DNA of 64,000 nucleotides from Actinacidiphila yanglinensis. Lineage in GTDB: Bacteria > Actinomycetota > Actinomycetes > Streptomycetales > Streptomycetaceae. The notes beneath the pieces were generated by a model that saw only the letters and a list, made by a program, of their open reading frames with translations, made no database searches and was not told the origin of the DNA. Below, piece after piece: positions 9,701 to 16,324 of the stretch. The stretch spans positions 125,969-189,968 of the forward strand of contig NZ_FNVU01000006.1 in NCBI RefSeq assembly GCF_900107965.1, in the 5' to 3' direction. Each line of letters begins with the position of its first letter. Within the stretch, counting starts at the first letter, position 1. Made by a program: the position numbers and the translations under genes.

Positions 9701-10033
9701 GGTGTTCAGGCCGATCCGCACCGCCAGCCGGCAGCCGAGGCCGTCCGCCAGCTCGGCGTTGAGCCGGTCCAGCGCGGCCATCATGCCGAGCGCGGCGCTC
9801 GCCGCCCGGTGGGCGTCGTCCTCATGGACCGCCGGCACCCCGAACACCGCCATCACGGCGTCGCCGACGAACTTCTCCACGGTGCCGCCGCACGCCTCGA
9901 CCTGCTCCCGCATCGCGTCGAAGTAGCGCAGCACCACCATCCGCAGGGCCTCCGGCTCCAGCACCCCGGACAGTTCGGTGGAGCCGACCAGGTCGCAGAA
10001 CAGCGCGGTGACGACCTTGCGTTGCTCGTACAT
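6770..10033 (-). CDS. Class III nucleotide cyclase - AAA ATPase - TPR regulatory protein
   Basis: The 1087-residue protein opens with a class III adenylate/guanylate cyclase domain (residues 1-190). Both metal-binding Asp residues are present (ALFCDLVGSTELS and EKFVGDAVMAVFG), as are Asn and Arg in SGEVVNVAARLEQHAAPGG, so catalysis looks possible. An ATPase domain follows (FVGRERE, then P-loop SGEAGVGKTRLLRRH near 245), interrupted around 420-460 by a Pro/Gly/Val-rich insertion. The C-terminal half is Ala/Leu-rich helical repeats of TPR type. Such proteins are large signalling ATPases. The ATG was chosen because the cyclase domain begins at once and GGGGTGGG precedes it. It lies between the second small peptide and the protease. 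A role in sensing or in controlling the cluster is inferred. Confidence 0.85.
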   Translation of the reverse strand: MYEQRKVVTALFCDLVGSTELSGVLEPEALRMVVLRYFDAMREQVEACGGTVEKFVGDAVMAVFGVPAVHEDDAHRAASAALGMMAALDRLNAELADGLGCRLAVRIGLNTGEVVAEAGDTRRDTMVSGEVVNVAARLEQHAAPGGILLGPTTRALLGAAARVEPVGPLELKGKREPVTAYRLLALPGRQPQQARRFDSPFVGRERESAALAGLWAHVCRGDGSRSILVSGEAGVGKTRLLRRHLAALPAGALIGTGSCHPYRDEASLAPLGAAVRGLRARAERDGLAPDDGPAAPAWQVLRAGLLSGGTPYPSVEGTRSALATALADLARARPVVLVLDDLQWARPLLHETLAGLTAALARERMLLVGAARAETGGAVPAGAPVPVPVPPGRTAGPSRSEVKHPPAARETEPSEPPGPGWRPAPATDGERAAASPYHLALPLAPLSPADAGRLAAALTADRPVDPARRAAVVERAEGNPLYLEQLLAMIREGTATGAGPGTAADPGELPATVTAVLTARIDALGADERTVLDACAVLGRQFAVEGIRSLLDGGPDAAGTAGPGAVAALLRDGLLERVAGPPAGYRFRSGLVREVAYQAISKRRRSTWHERVARDPGTPVAGAAHHFEQAYRHRGGLGFRDEHTERLRRDAARALTDAGRAALSRADLHWSQELHTRALDCSTADDPWWTTTAQGLGETLLGLGRPAEGGDLLQEVLAAAESAGDVRARAHARLQLALLGADSGLGAVAVAAREGLPVFEAAGDRLGLARAHVRLGQWQQVRGRYRAADALLDAALRHAVAAGAAPELAQALGALAVSLWQGPAPAAEAVARCRTLLEAYGAEHAAAMVTVTYPLANLHALRGDFERARSCLATADRFAAGLGYAEADGFAPLFRAGVEVLAGRRQEAHALLEEAVLRCREVGHPGLLAAASRELARVRLDLGLPQEPDPAGIDEASSPGDVADLMGVRALAEAAAGRHLAALRLAHRAVTAAAGTDSPLTRATAELDLARVCRSAGRPDLAAAAAGRAGEWFRRKGHVVGVRTARALAGAAPAPVRPPLEGKLELREAERERERGPQERGEPWTAR

Positions 10034-10083
10034 CCCGTGCCCACCCCGTTCGCCCGCCGATGCCCGGATACCGCCGGCCCCGC

Positions 10084-10299
10084 TCAGAACAGCGCCGCTC
10101 CCGCGACGGCCGCGTGCGCCTGGACCTCCGGCTCGACCGCGTCCAGGCGGGCCTTGATGTCCAGCACCAGCTCCAGTTCGTGCGCGGACAGGGCGGCGAA
10201 GACCGCGCACTGGTCGGCGGTGAAGGTGTCCACCGGGAAGCCGGCGTCGCGCAGGGCGCGCAGGTTGTCCTCGTGGTGCGTGGTGCGTTCGGCGGTCAT
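10084..10299 (-). CDS. Small peptide resembling the aroma-sacti / StsA-like RiPP precursor family
   Basis: The 71-residue product has a conserved-looking body (LRDAGFPVDTFTADQCAVFAALS, then ELELVLDIKARLDAVEPEVQAH broken by one residue) and a short Ala/Gly tail ending in Leu-Phe. From memory this matches a small actinobacterial family described as linked to radical SAM maturases, with an aromatic C-terminal residue; no search could be run. It contains one Cys. A strong GGGAGGGG lies just upstream of the ATG, and the start overlaps the stop of the iron-enzyme gene (ATGA). It may be a second precursor, a leader-recognition partner, or an unmodified accessory protein. The family match is the weakest step. 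Confidence 0.62.
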   Translation of the reverse strand: MTAERTTHHEDNLRALRDAGFPVDTFTADQCAVFAALSAHELELVLDIKARLDAVEPEVQAHAAVAGAALF

Positions 10300-11207
10300 G
10301 CCGGTTCCCCTCCCGTGAGTTCGGTGGCGTGCGGGGCCCGCGGGGGGCCGGCGGCGCGCGCCGGTCCCGCGGTGTCCTCCGTGAGGTCCGTGTCATCGGC
10401 GCCGGGTCGACCCGGATCGTCCGCCAGGCCGTCGTACAGGTCCAGCAGCGCACGGACGGTGTGCAGCGCGCTCACCCGCACCGCGCGCCGCCGCGCCGGG
10501 TCCAGGCCGAGCCCGTCCAGCAGCGCGTGGACCTCGGCGCTGTGCCCGGGGTCCGCGTCGGCGTGGTGCCGCAGGGTGCGGAACGCCGCGCCCGGCAGGC
10601 CGGTGCGCGATGCCAGCAGGGCGGCCAGCCGGGGATCGGGCGCGTTGCCTTCGAGCACCGCGATGTAACCGAGCAGGCAGGCCGGATGGCTGTGCTGGAT
10701 CCAGTAGTACTGCGGCCCCACCAGACGGGCCACCGCCGGCGAACCCGCCCCCGACAGGGCCTGGTCGTACGGCAGTCCGGCCGCCGCCATGTCCGCCAGC
10801 AGCCAGTCGTCGTGGTGCTGCTCCCGCACGATGTGCCGGGCGAGTCCGTCGGCCAGGCGGCGCGCCGCCGCGTCGCCGGGGCCGGCCCGCTCGCACTGCG
10901 CGGCGGCCAGCACCATCAGCGGGACCGAGGCACGGATGACGGCGTGCATGGCGACGAGGTAGCGCAGGTAGCGCCCGCGCAGGCCGGCCGGCCGCCACAA
11001 CCGCGCCGCGCCGCGCCGCAGCGCGGGTTCCACCAGGTCGAGCGTCGCGCGGAGTTCGCGTCCCGCGCCGCCGTGTCCCGGTGCCGCGATGCCCGGGTGC
11101 GAGGCCGTATCCGCCTCGGCAGCACGCGCCGCCGTACCCACGTCCGCATCAGGCGCCGCCGTACCCGCGTCCACGGAGCCGGTCGCCCGGCCGGGAGCCG
11201 CGCTCAC
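10296..11207 (-). CDS. Iron-containing redox enzyme, haem-oxygenase-like fold (HDO-type)
   Basis: The 303-residue protein has a 50-residue Ala/Thr-rich N-terminus followed by an all-helical domain with the ligand-rich segments REQHHDDWLL, QHSHPACLLGY and RHHADADPGHSAEVHALLDGLGLD. The His/Asp/Glu pattern is that of haem-oxygenase-fold diiron oxidases, which act on amino acids, fatty acids or peptides. The GTG start overlaps the stop of the radical SAM gene and its own stop overlaps the next small peptide gene, so the four are one translationally coupled set. Members are seen in RiPP clusters as oxidative tailoring enzymes, which is the likely role here. The exact substrate is unknown. Confidence 0.75.
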   Translation of the reverse strand: MSAAPGRATGSVDAGTAAPDADVGTAARAAEADTASHPGIAAPGHGGAGRELRATLDLVEPALRRGAARLWRPAGLRGRYLRYLVAMHAVIRASVPLMVLAAAQCERAGPGDAAARRLADGLARHIVREQHHDDWLLADMAAAGLPYDQALSGAGSPAVARLVGPQYYWIQHSHPACLLGYIAVLEGNAPDPRLAALLASRTGLPGAAFRTLRHHADADPGHSAEVHALLDGLGLDPARRRAVRVSALHTVRALLDLYDGLADDPGRPGADDTDLTEDTAGPARAAGPPRAPHATELTGGEPA

Positions 11208-12439
11208 GCCCCGGCCTCCCCCGTGCCGCCACGGTGCGGGCCGTCCGGACGAACCGGTCCGGCTCCCGCTCCGGTCGACTCGCCACCGGGGTGAACAGAT
11301 CGATCCTCCGGCGGAGTTGTCTCGCCCCCCGTACGCACGGGCTTTCCTGCCCCATGAGTTGACCCGCCCTCCGGGCGGACCGCGCCGACCAGCTCGCCGT
11401 ACCGCCCGGCCCCGTGCCGGCGCAGCAGCGTGGCGGGGCCGCCCCCGCGGCCCGCCCGCAGCGCCGCCTCCTGCAGCAGTTCGCCGGCGGCCCCGGCGCC
11501 CGCCCGCTCGGCCCAGCGCCGCGCCCCCGTCAGGTCGTCCAGGCGATGGCACGTGTCGCAGTAGCCGCCCCCGCCGCAGGACGGCTGCTCCCCGCCGCGG
11601 GCCGCGATGTGCACCGGCCCGACGGTGCGGACCATGCGCAGCACCGGACCGCGCCGCGCCCTTTCCACCACCTCGGGCCACGCCGTCGACGACAGGTCTC
11701 CCAGTACCAGGTGCGCGGGCCGGGCCCGGCCGTCGACCACGTCCTGGTTGCAGCACGCGGTGACCGCGCCGTCCACGGCGACCACCGGCCAGGCCGCCAT
11801 GCCGCAGCCCGCCGCCACCGAGGCGTCGGGAGCCGGCAGCGGCCGCGCCCATGCCGCCGCCCGGCCCACCGGGCGTACCGCGCTCACCAGCATGGGTACC
11901 TCGGTGCCGAAGCGTTCGCGGACCTGGGCGGTCACCTGCGCCAGATACGGGTCGTCCTCGCCCTCGCCGACCAGGTGCAGGCTGGTGGCCACGCCGATCC
12001 GCAGCAGGGCCCGCAGCGCGGCGAAGACGTCCTCGCGGGCCACTTCCCGCTCGTGGTGGGCGTCCAGGCTGAGGGAGAAGTGATCGACCGCGCGGGCCAC
12101 TTGGCGTACGGAGTCGGGCAACCGGCCGCCGCCGCGGGCGAAGGAGGCCCCGGAGAGCACTGCGGTCCGGGTGCCGCGCGCACCCGCAGCCTCGGCCGCG
12201 GCCACGACCAGGCCGGGCCGGGTCAGCGGCTCGCCGCCGGTGAGCATCATCACGTCGGGCCGCAGTTCGGGCCGGAAGGTGCCCAGGAAGCGCAACAGCG
12301 CGCCCGCGTCGAGCCGCCGGCCGCGCGCGGTCGAGGCAGAGGAGCAGTGCGCGCAGTGCAGTGGACAGCGCTCGGTGAGGGTCACCAGGAGCCCGGCGCC
12401 GATGGTCTGACGCAGCGTCATCATCTCGGCAAGGCGCAT
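11204..12439 (-). CDS. Radical SAM peptide maturase with SPASM-type C-terminal cysteines
   Basis: The 4Fe-4S cluster motif CPLHCAHC (CX3CX2C) lies near residue 25, followed by the GGEPLTRPG motif and a TIM-barrel core. The region from about residue 225 holds further cysteines (CGMAAWP, ACCNQD, then PSCGGGGYCDTCHRL), consistent with SPASM or twitch auxiliary clusters used by peptide-modifying radical SAM enzymes. The last 60 residues are low complexity. The gene is second in the leftward operon, 255 bases after the candidate precursor and overlapping the iron-enzyme gene. It could form thioether bonds, epimerise residues or make C-C crosslinks; the sequence does not decide. The ATG has an AAGGGA 11 bases upstream; a nearby ATG five codons in is possible. 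Confidence 0.87.
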   Translation of the reverse strand: MRLAEMMTLRQTIGAGLLVTLTERCPLHCAHCSSASTARGRRLDAGALLRFLGTFRPELRPDVMMLTGGEPLTRPGLVVAAAEAAGARGTRTAVLSGASFARGGGRLPDSVRQVARAVDHFSLSLDAHHEREVAREDVFAALRALLRIGVATSLHLVGEGEDDPYLAQVTAQVRERFGTEVPMLVSAVRPVGRAAAWARPLPAPDASVAAGCGMAAWPVVAVDGAVTACCNQDVVDGRARPAHLVLGDLSSTAWPEVVERARRGPVLRMVRTVGPVHIAARGGEQPSCGGGGYCDTCHRLDDLTGARRWAERAGAGAAGELLQEAALRAGRGGGPATLLRRHGAGRYGELVGAVRPEGGSTHGAGKPVRTGGETTPPEDRSVHPGGESTGAGAGPVRPDGPHRGGTGEAGA

Positions 12440-12694
12440 CCTGGCTGGTCCCTTCTGCGGCCGGCGCCCGGTGCCGGTTCTCGCCGCCGCCCCCGGTCAG
12501 GGGGCCGGCACCGGCGCCGGGGCGACGGCCTCCGGCTCACCGGCGCGTCCGGCTCCCCGGACCAGGAGCCCCGAGCGTGCGGATCGCCCCGAGTCTGCGG
12601 ATGCCGGGCTGCCGGGCGGTTGCGGACCGGTATATCCGCAGCTCGAACGGGCACCTGTGCGGGGTACCGGCGGCCCGAACCACCCGGCGCCGGA
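12440..12694 (-). other. Gap between candidate precursor and radical SAM gene
   Basis: No convincing gene was found in these 255 bases. GC-rich stretches could form hairpins, which may act as partial terminators that leave precursor mRNA in excess over enzyme mRNA, a common arrangement in RiPP operons. No clear single stem-loop or U-tract was recognised. Confidence 0.35.
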
Positions 12695-12862
12695 TCACTG
12701 GCCGGTGTTCACGCAGACGCTGATGCAGACGCTGCTCGTCACCAGGTGCACGCACAGGATCGGCGCGAGATCGGGATGGGACATCAGCTGCACCTCGGGG
12801 GCGTGCAGGGGGATCGCGGCGAGAGCGCCGTTGGCGTTCGCCCGTTCGAGCAGATCGGACAT
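12695..12862 (-). CDS. Candidate RiPP precursor peptide, Ser/Thr/Cys-rich core
   Basis: The 55-residue product starts MSDLLERANANGALAA and ends in a core-like segment, residues 36-55, with Cys37, Cys46 and Cys50 and Thr42, Ser43, Ser44, Ser48 and Thr53 (TSSVCISVCVNTGQ). This layout suits lanthionine or sactionine formation. The leader lacks the LxLQ-type box of classical class III peptides and the FxLD box, so family assignment is open. ATG at 12862 is preceded by GGAGG seven bases upstream. A longer frame exists, but its extension is compositionally random. It is the first gene of the operon containing the radical SAM enzyme, and its promoter carries two copies of the cluster element. The LanKC lies 12 kb away in the same cluster. 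Probably the main substrate; not recognised as a known peptide. Confidence 0.78.
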   Translation of the reverse strand: MSDLLERANANGALAAIPLHAPEVQLMSHPDLAPILCVHLVTSSVCISVCVNTGQ

Positions 12863-12960
12863 GGGTCCTCCGTGGTGGTGGGGCGGCCCGGGAGCGCCGG
12901 ACGGCCGCTCACGGGGTGCGTCGAGCACGCCGGGATCCTCCAGCGCGCCGGCCCCGGCGT

Positions 12961-13003
12961 CAACTGAGGTGAAGAATAATTTCCCTGCCATTCACATCAG
13001 TTG
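12961..13003 (-). promoter_or_regulatory. Inverted pair of the cluster-specific 13-bp element in the precursor promoter
   Basis: CAACTGAGGTGAA (12961-12973) is identical to the copy before the SARP gene; CAACTGATGTGAA on the minus strand occupies 13003-12991. On the minus strand a TATTCT (12978-12973) could be the -10 box, with the upstream copy overlapping the -35 position 12 bases away, which is the geometry SARP activators use. The candidate precursor ATG lies about 110 bases downstream. Confidence 0.6.
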
Positions 13004-13078
13004 TCGTCTCTGTCCGGCCAACCAGGCCCAGGATGTGCGGCCTTGACACCCGGTCGGCGACGGGCCACGATCACCGAT

Positions 13079-13091
13079 CAGCTGAGATGAA
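13079..13091 (+). promoter_or_regulatory. Copy of the cluster-specific 13-bp element before the HTTM gene
   Basis: CAGCTGAGATGAA lies 62 bases upstream of the HTTM-hydrolase start and matches the CARCTGAKRTGAA consensus. It suggests that the rightward membrane-protein pair is co-regulated with the RiPP genes. Confidence 0.55.
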
Positions 13092-13153
13092 TTGCGCTCG
13101 CAGAGCGATCCACTCCAGTTCGACCAGCGGAGCCGAGGAAGGGACGACCTGTC

Positions 13154-15127
13154 ATGGCGAGACTGCCGAGCCTGCTGCGCACCGCCGTGTCCCCACCGGT
13201 CATCAGCCGCGCGTCCGCGCTGACGGCCATGGAGCGGATCAGCGCGACGACCCATCTCGTGTCGAGCCTGGAGTACCTCGTCTCGGGACGGGACCGCGAG
13301 CGCGGCGGCCTCAACGACTGGCAGGTGAGCCGCCGGCACTACGCCGGCTGGCCGGCGCCCGCGCGCCGGGCGCTGGACCTCGTGTCGGGCCGGCGCGGCA
13401 CCCGCGCGCTGCACGGCGTGCGGGTGGCGGCCGCGGCGGCCCTGCTCGCGCCGCTGCCCCGCCGTGGGCGGCTCGCCGCCGACACGGTGCTGGCCGCCAC
13501 GTCGATGGCCCTCTACCCGCGCAACCGCTACGGCACCGACGGCTCCGACCAGGTCGGGTTCCTCGTGCAGACCACGGCGGCGGTGGCGCGGGCGGCCGAG
13601 CACCGGCCGCCCGTGGTGGACGCCTGCCTGTGGTACGCCGGGCTCCAGTCGGTCCTGTCCTACGCGACGTCCGGCTGGACCAAGGTCACCAGCCCGACCT
13701 GGCGCAGCGGCCGGGCCCTGCCCGGGGTGATGCGGACCCGGTCCTACGGCGAGGCGCACACCTGGCGGCTGGTGGCCGCGCACCCGCGCGCCGGGCACGC
13801 CCTGAGCACCGCCGTGCTCGCCCTGGAGTGCGCCTTCCCGCTGGTCCTGGTCGGCAAGGGGCGCGCCGCCCGCCCGATGGTCGCCGCGGTCGACGGCTTC
13901 CACCTCGCCAACGCGGGCGTGATGGGCCTGGGCCGCTTCCTGACCTCCTTCGGCTCCCTGCACCCGGCGGTGCTCTACATCGCCGGGCCGCAGGTCAGGA
14001 CCTGGGCGGACGGCCGGGTGGAGCGACGGCACGACGCCTTCCCCGCCGTCGTCGGCGGGGTGCTGGCCACCGCCCTCGCCGCGGGCGCCGCCGCCAGGGT
14101 CCGCAACCGGACCGCGGTGCTGCGCGGGCGCGGCGACGAGCAGACGATGACGACATCCTCGGGCAGCACCCTGGCCTACCGCCGGATCGAGCCGCCCGGC
14201 GGCGCGGACGGCTCGGCGCCCGACGGCTCGGCGCCCGACGCCACCGTGCCCCTCGTCGTCCTGGCGACCGCCCTCAACTCCACACCGGAGCAGGCGGAGT
14301 GGCTGGTCGCCGAGTTGTCCCGGCAGCATCCCGTGGTCACCTACCAGCGGGCCGGCATCGGCCGCAGCCGGTACGTCGCCACCCGCCCGTCCGGCCGCCG
14401 CGGCCGGGCCGGTTCGGCTCCCGGCCACCCCGTGGCCGCCTCCATCGACACCTCCATCGACACCGCCGCCGACGACCTGGCCGACCTCGTCCGGCACGTG
14501 GCCGGCGAGCGCCCGGTCGTGCTGGTCGGCCACGCGCTCGGCGGCCATCTCGCCGCCACGGCCGCCCGGGCGCTGCCCGGCCGGGTCGCCGGCGTCGCGC
14601 TGATCGCGCCCGGGCACCCCGGGGAGGCCCGCACCCCGTCCGCCGAGGACCCCGACGGGCGGCGGGTGACCGACTCCCTCGCCCACACCGCGGTGTCGCT
14701 GCGGCTGTGCCTCGGGCCGCTGCTGAAGGCGCCGGACTGGCTCGGTGAACTCCCCCGCCACGTCCGGGCACTGGCCCTCGCCCAGTACCGGGACCCGGCG
14801 ACCTGGACGGCCGCGCTGCGCGAGTGGCGCGGCACGCTGGCGCGGTTCGGCGCAGACGAGGGACCGCTGGCGCCGCTCGGGGCGCCGGTGTGCCTGGTGG
14901 TCTGCGGAGACGGACTGACCGACGAGCAGCGGGCGTTGCAGCAGGAGTACGCAGAGATCGCGCCCCACGCGCGGACCCACGAACTCGACGCGCACCGCGA
15001 CCGCGTACTCACCCGGCGCGCCACGGCCACCGAAGTGGCGCACCTGCTCGCGGAGTTCACCCGATCACTGGGCGAGGACCGGCGCGCGACCGGACAGGAG
15101 GCCCGTCATGCCGTTCAGCCGCGGTGA
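13154..15127 (+). CDS. HTTM-like integral membrane domain fused to an alpha/beta-hydrolase fold lacking its nucleophile
   Basis: Residues 20-310 form a multi-helix membrane region with HTTM-like features (YATSGWTKVTSPTWRSGRAL, then ALECAFPLVLVG), the fold shared with vitamin-K-dependent gamma-carboxylase. Residues 330-640 look like an alpha/beta hydrolase, but the nucleophile elbow reads VLVGHALGGH: Ala stands where GxSxG enzymes have Ser. A late acidic/His region (LDAHRDRVL) remains. The domain may therefore bind rather than hydrolyse. ATG with AAGGGA upstream. The gene shares the cluster element in its promoter and overlaps the next gene by 20 bases. Immunity, transport or peptide modification at the membrane are all possible; none is shown. 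Confidence 0.7.
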   Translation: MARLPSLLRTAVSPPVISRASALTAMERISATTHLVSSLEYLVSGRDRERGGLNDWQVSRRHYAGWPAPARRALDLVSGRRGTRALHGVRVAAAAALLAPLPRRGRLAADTVLAATSMALYPRNRYGTDGSDQVGFLVQTTAAVARAAEHRPPVVDACLWYAGLQSVLSYATSGWTKVTSPTWRSGRALPGVMRTRSYGEAHTWRLVAAHPRAGHALSTAVLALECAFPLVLVGKGRAARPMVAAVDGFHLANAGVMGLGRFLTSFGSLHPAVLYIAGPQVRTWADGRVERRHDAFPAVVGGVLATALAAGAAARVRNRTAVLRGRGDEQTMTTSSGSTLAYRRIEPPGGADGSAPDGSAPDATVPLVVLATALNSTPEQAEWLVAELSRQHPVVTYQRAGIGRSRYVATRPSGRRGRAGSAPGHPVAASIDTSIDTAADDLADLVRHVAGERPVVLVGHALGGHLAATAARALPGRVAGVALIAPGHPGEARTPSAEDPDGRRVTDSLAHTAVSLRLCLGPLLKAPDWLGELPRHVRALALAQYRDPATWTAALREWRGTLARFGADEGPLAPLGAPVCLVVCGDGLTDEQRALQQEYAEIAPHARTHELDAHRDRVLTRRATATEVAHLLAEFTRSLGEDRRATGQEARHAVQPR

Positions 15128-15701
15128 ACTCCCGCTCCCGGCAGCGGAGTCCGGCCGCGACGCGGCGACCGTGCTGGCCCTGGGCGGCCTCGCCGCCTGG
15201 TTCACGGTCACCCTGCTGAGCCAGCACCCCCGCCGGGAGTTCGACCGGATCGCGGACCGCGACAGGACCGGCGTCGTCATACCCAACTGGCGGTTCTTCG
15301 CCCCCGAACCCGCCCAGCACGACTACCACGTGCTCTACCGCGTCGAGACCGCCGCCGACGGCCCGTCCGGCTGGCGCGAGGCGTCGGCCATCACCCCGCG
15401 CGCCCCGCGGCAGATGCTGTGGTTCCCCGGCCGGCGGCGGGAGAAGGGCCTGTTCGACCTCTGCAGCGAACTGATCACCGTCATGAAGCTGCACGGCGCG
15501 GAGCTGACCGGCACCCCCGCCTACCGGATGCTGCGCAACTCCGTTGCCAGGACGGTGCGCGACGCCACCGGGACCGGCGCCGCCCCGCTCGGCTTCCAGT
15601 TCGTGGTCGCCCGCCACGCCGGCCACGAGCCGGGCCACGAACCGGACTTCGTCTTCGCGTCGCCGTACGTGCCCTACGACGCGGTCGACCCTTACGCCTG
15701 A
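15108..15701 (+). CDS. Small membrane-anchored protein, partner of the HTTM protein
   Basis: The 197-residue protein has one N-terminal hydrophobic helix (TVLALGGLAAWFTVTLLSQ), then a soluble domain with NWRFFAPEPAQHDYHVLYR. That pattern resembles the DUF5819-like proteins often coded beside HTTM proteins in actinobacteria. The ATG has a strong ACAGGAGG upstream and overlaps the end of the HTTM gene by 20 bases, so the two are coupled. The function is unknown; the pairing suggests a two-component membrane assembly. Confidence 0.65.
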   Translation: MPFSRGELPLPAAESGRDAATVLALGGLAAWFTVTLLSQHPRREFDRIADRDRTGVVIPNWRFFAPEPAQHDYHVLYRVETAADGPSGWREASAITPRAPRQMLWFPGRRREKGLFDLCSELITVMKLHGAELTGTPAYRMLRNSVARTVRDATGTGAAPLGFQFVVARHAGHEPGHEPDFVFASPYVPYDAVDPYA

Positions 15702-15836
15702 ACACACCTCCCGCAGCGGGTGGTTCGAAGCCCCGCGCGGGCCACTTCCCCCGGCGGCCCCGGCAGCTATGATGAACCGCCGGAGCACGTACGCAGCTCA
15801 GATGGGCGGCAGCGGGGAGGGCGAGGCGGGTGCACC

Positions 15837-16274
15837 ATGGCTGAGCCGGAGACCGAGGGGGCGACACTGGCCGACCGGATCGACGCGCTGTTCCGCGTCG
15901 TCCGCCGTCCCGACCGCGAGCAGTACAGCAACGACGAGGTCGCCCGGGCATGCCGCGCCGCGACCGGCGAGAGCTTCTCCGCCACCTACCTGTGGCAGTT
16001 GCGGACCGGGCGGCGGGACAACCCGACCAAGCGCCATCTCGAAGCCCTGGCCCGGTTCTTCCAGGTCCCGGTCACCTACTTCTTCGACGGCGAGCAGGGT
16101 GCCGCCGTCGCCCAGGAACTGGAGCTGCTCGGCGCCCTGCGCGACGCGGGGGTGCGCAGCGTGGCCCTGCGGGCGGTCAACCTGTCCGCCGAGGGAGTCG
16201 GCACCATCAGCGACATGATCGACGTGATCGCCCGCCGGGAGCGCGGCGCCGGCCACGTGCGTGACGGCGACTGA
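15837..16274 (+). CDS. XRE-family helix-turn-helix regulator
   Basis: A 145-residue protein with an N-terminal HTH (YSNDEVARACRAATGESFSATYLWQLRTGRRDNPTKRHLEALARFFQVPVTYFFDG, read in pieces) of the lambda-repressor class, followed by a helical region. It precedes an ImmA/IrrE-type metallopeptidase gene and a membrane protein gene. A repressor with an adjacent HExxH protease recalls the ImmR/ImmA derepression pair of Bacillus mobile elements. A longer frame starts upstream at 15720, but the conserved region starts after the ATG chosen. A TATGAT (15768-15773) might be its -10 box. Confidence 0.85.
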   Translation: MAEPETEGATLADRIDALFRVVRRPDREQYSNDEVARACRAATGESFSATYLWQLRTGRRDNPTKRHLEALARFFQVPVTYFFDGEQGAAVAQELELLGALRDAGVRSVALRAVNLSAEGVGTISDMIDVIARRERGAGHVRDGD

Positions 16275-16324
16275 CGCGTGCGGCGCGACCACCGGCCCCG
16301 GCGGAACGGGAGAGGCCTCGCAGC

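Noticed and set aside
12537..12755. 72-codon minus-strand frame between the precursor and radical SAM gene as another peptide
   Set aside because: It overlaps the candidate precursor in another frame, is Arg-rich, and has no ribosome site.
12695..12991. Longer 98-residue version of the precursor
   Set aside because: The upstream extension is Pro/Gly-rich, overlaps the promoter repeats, and the internal ATG has a strong GGAGG.
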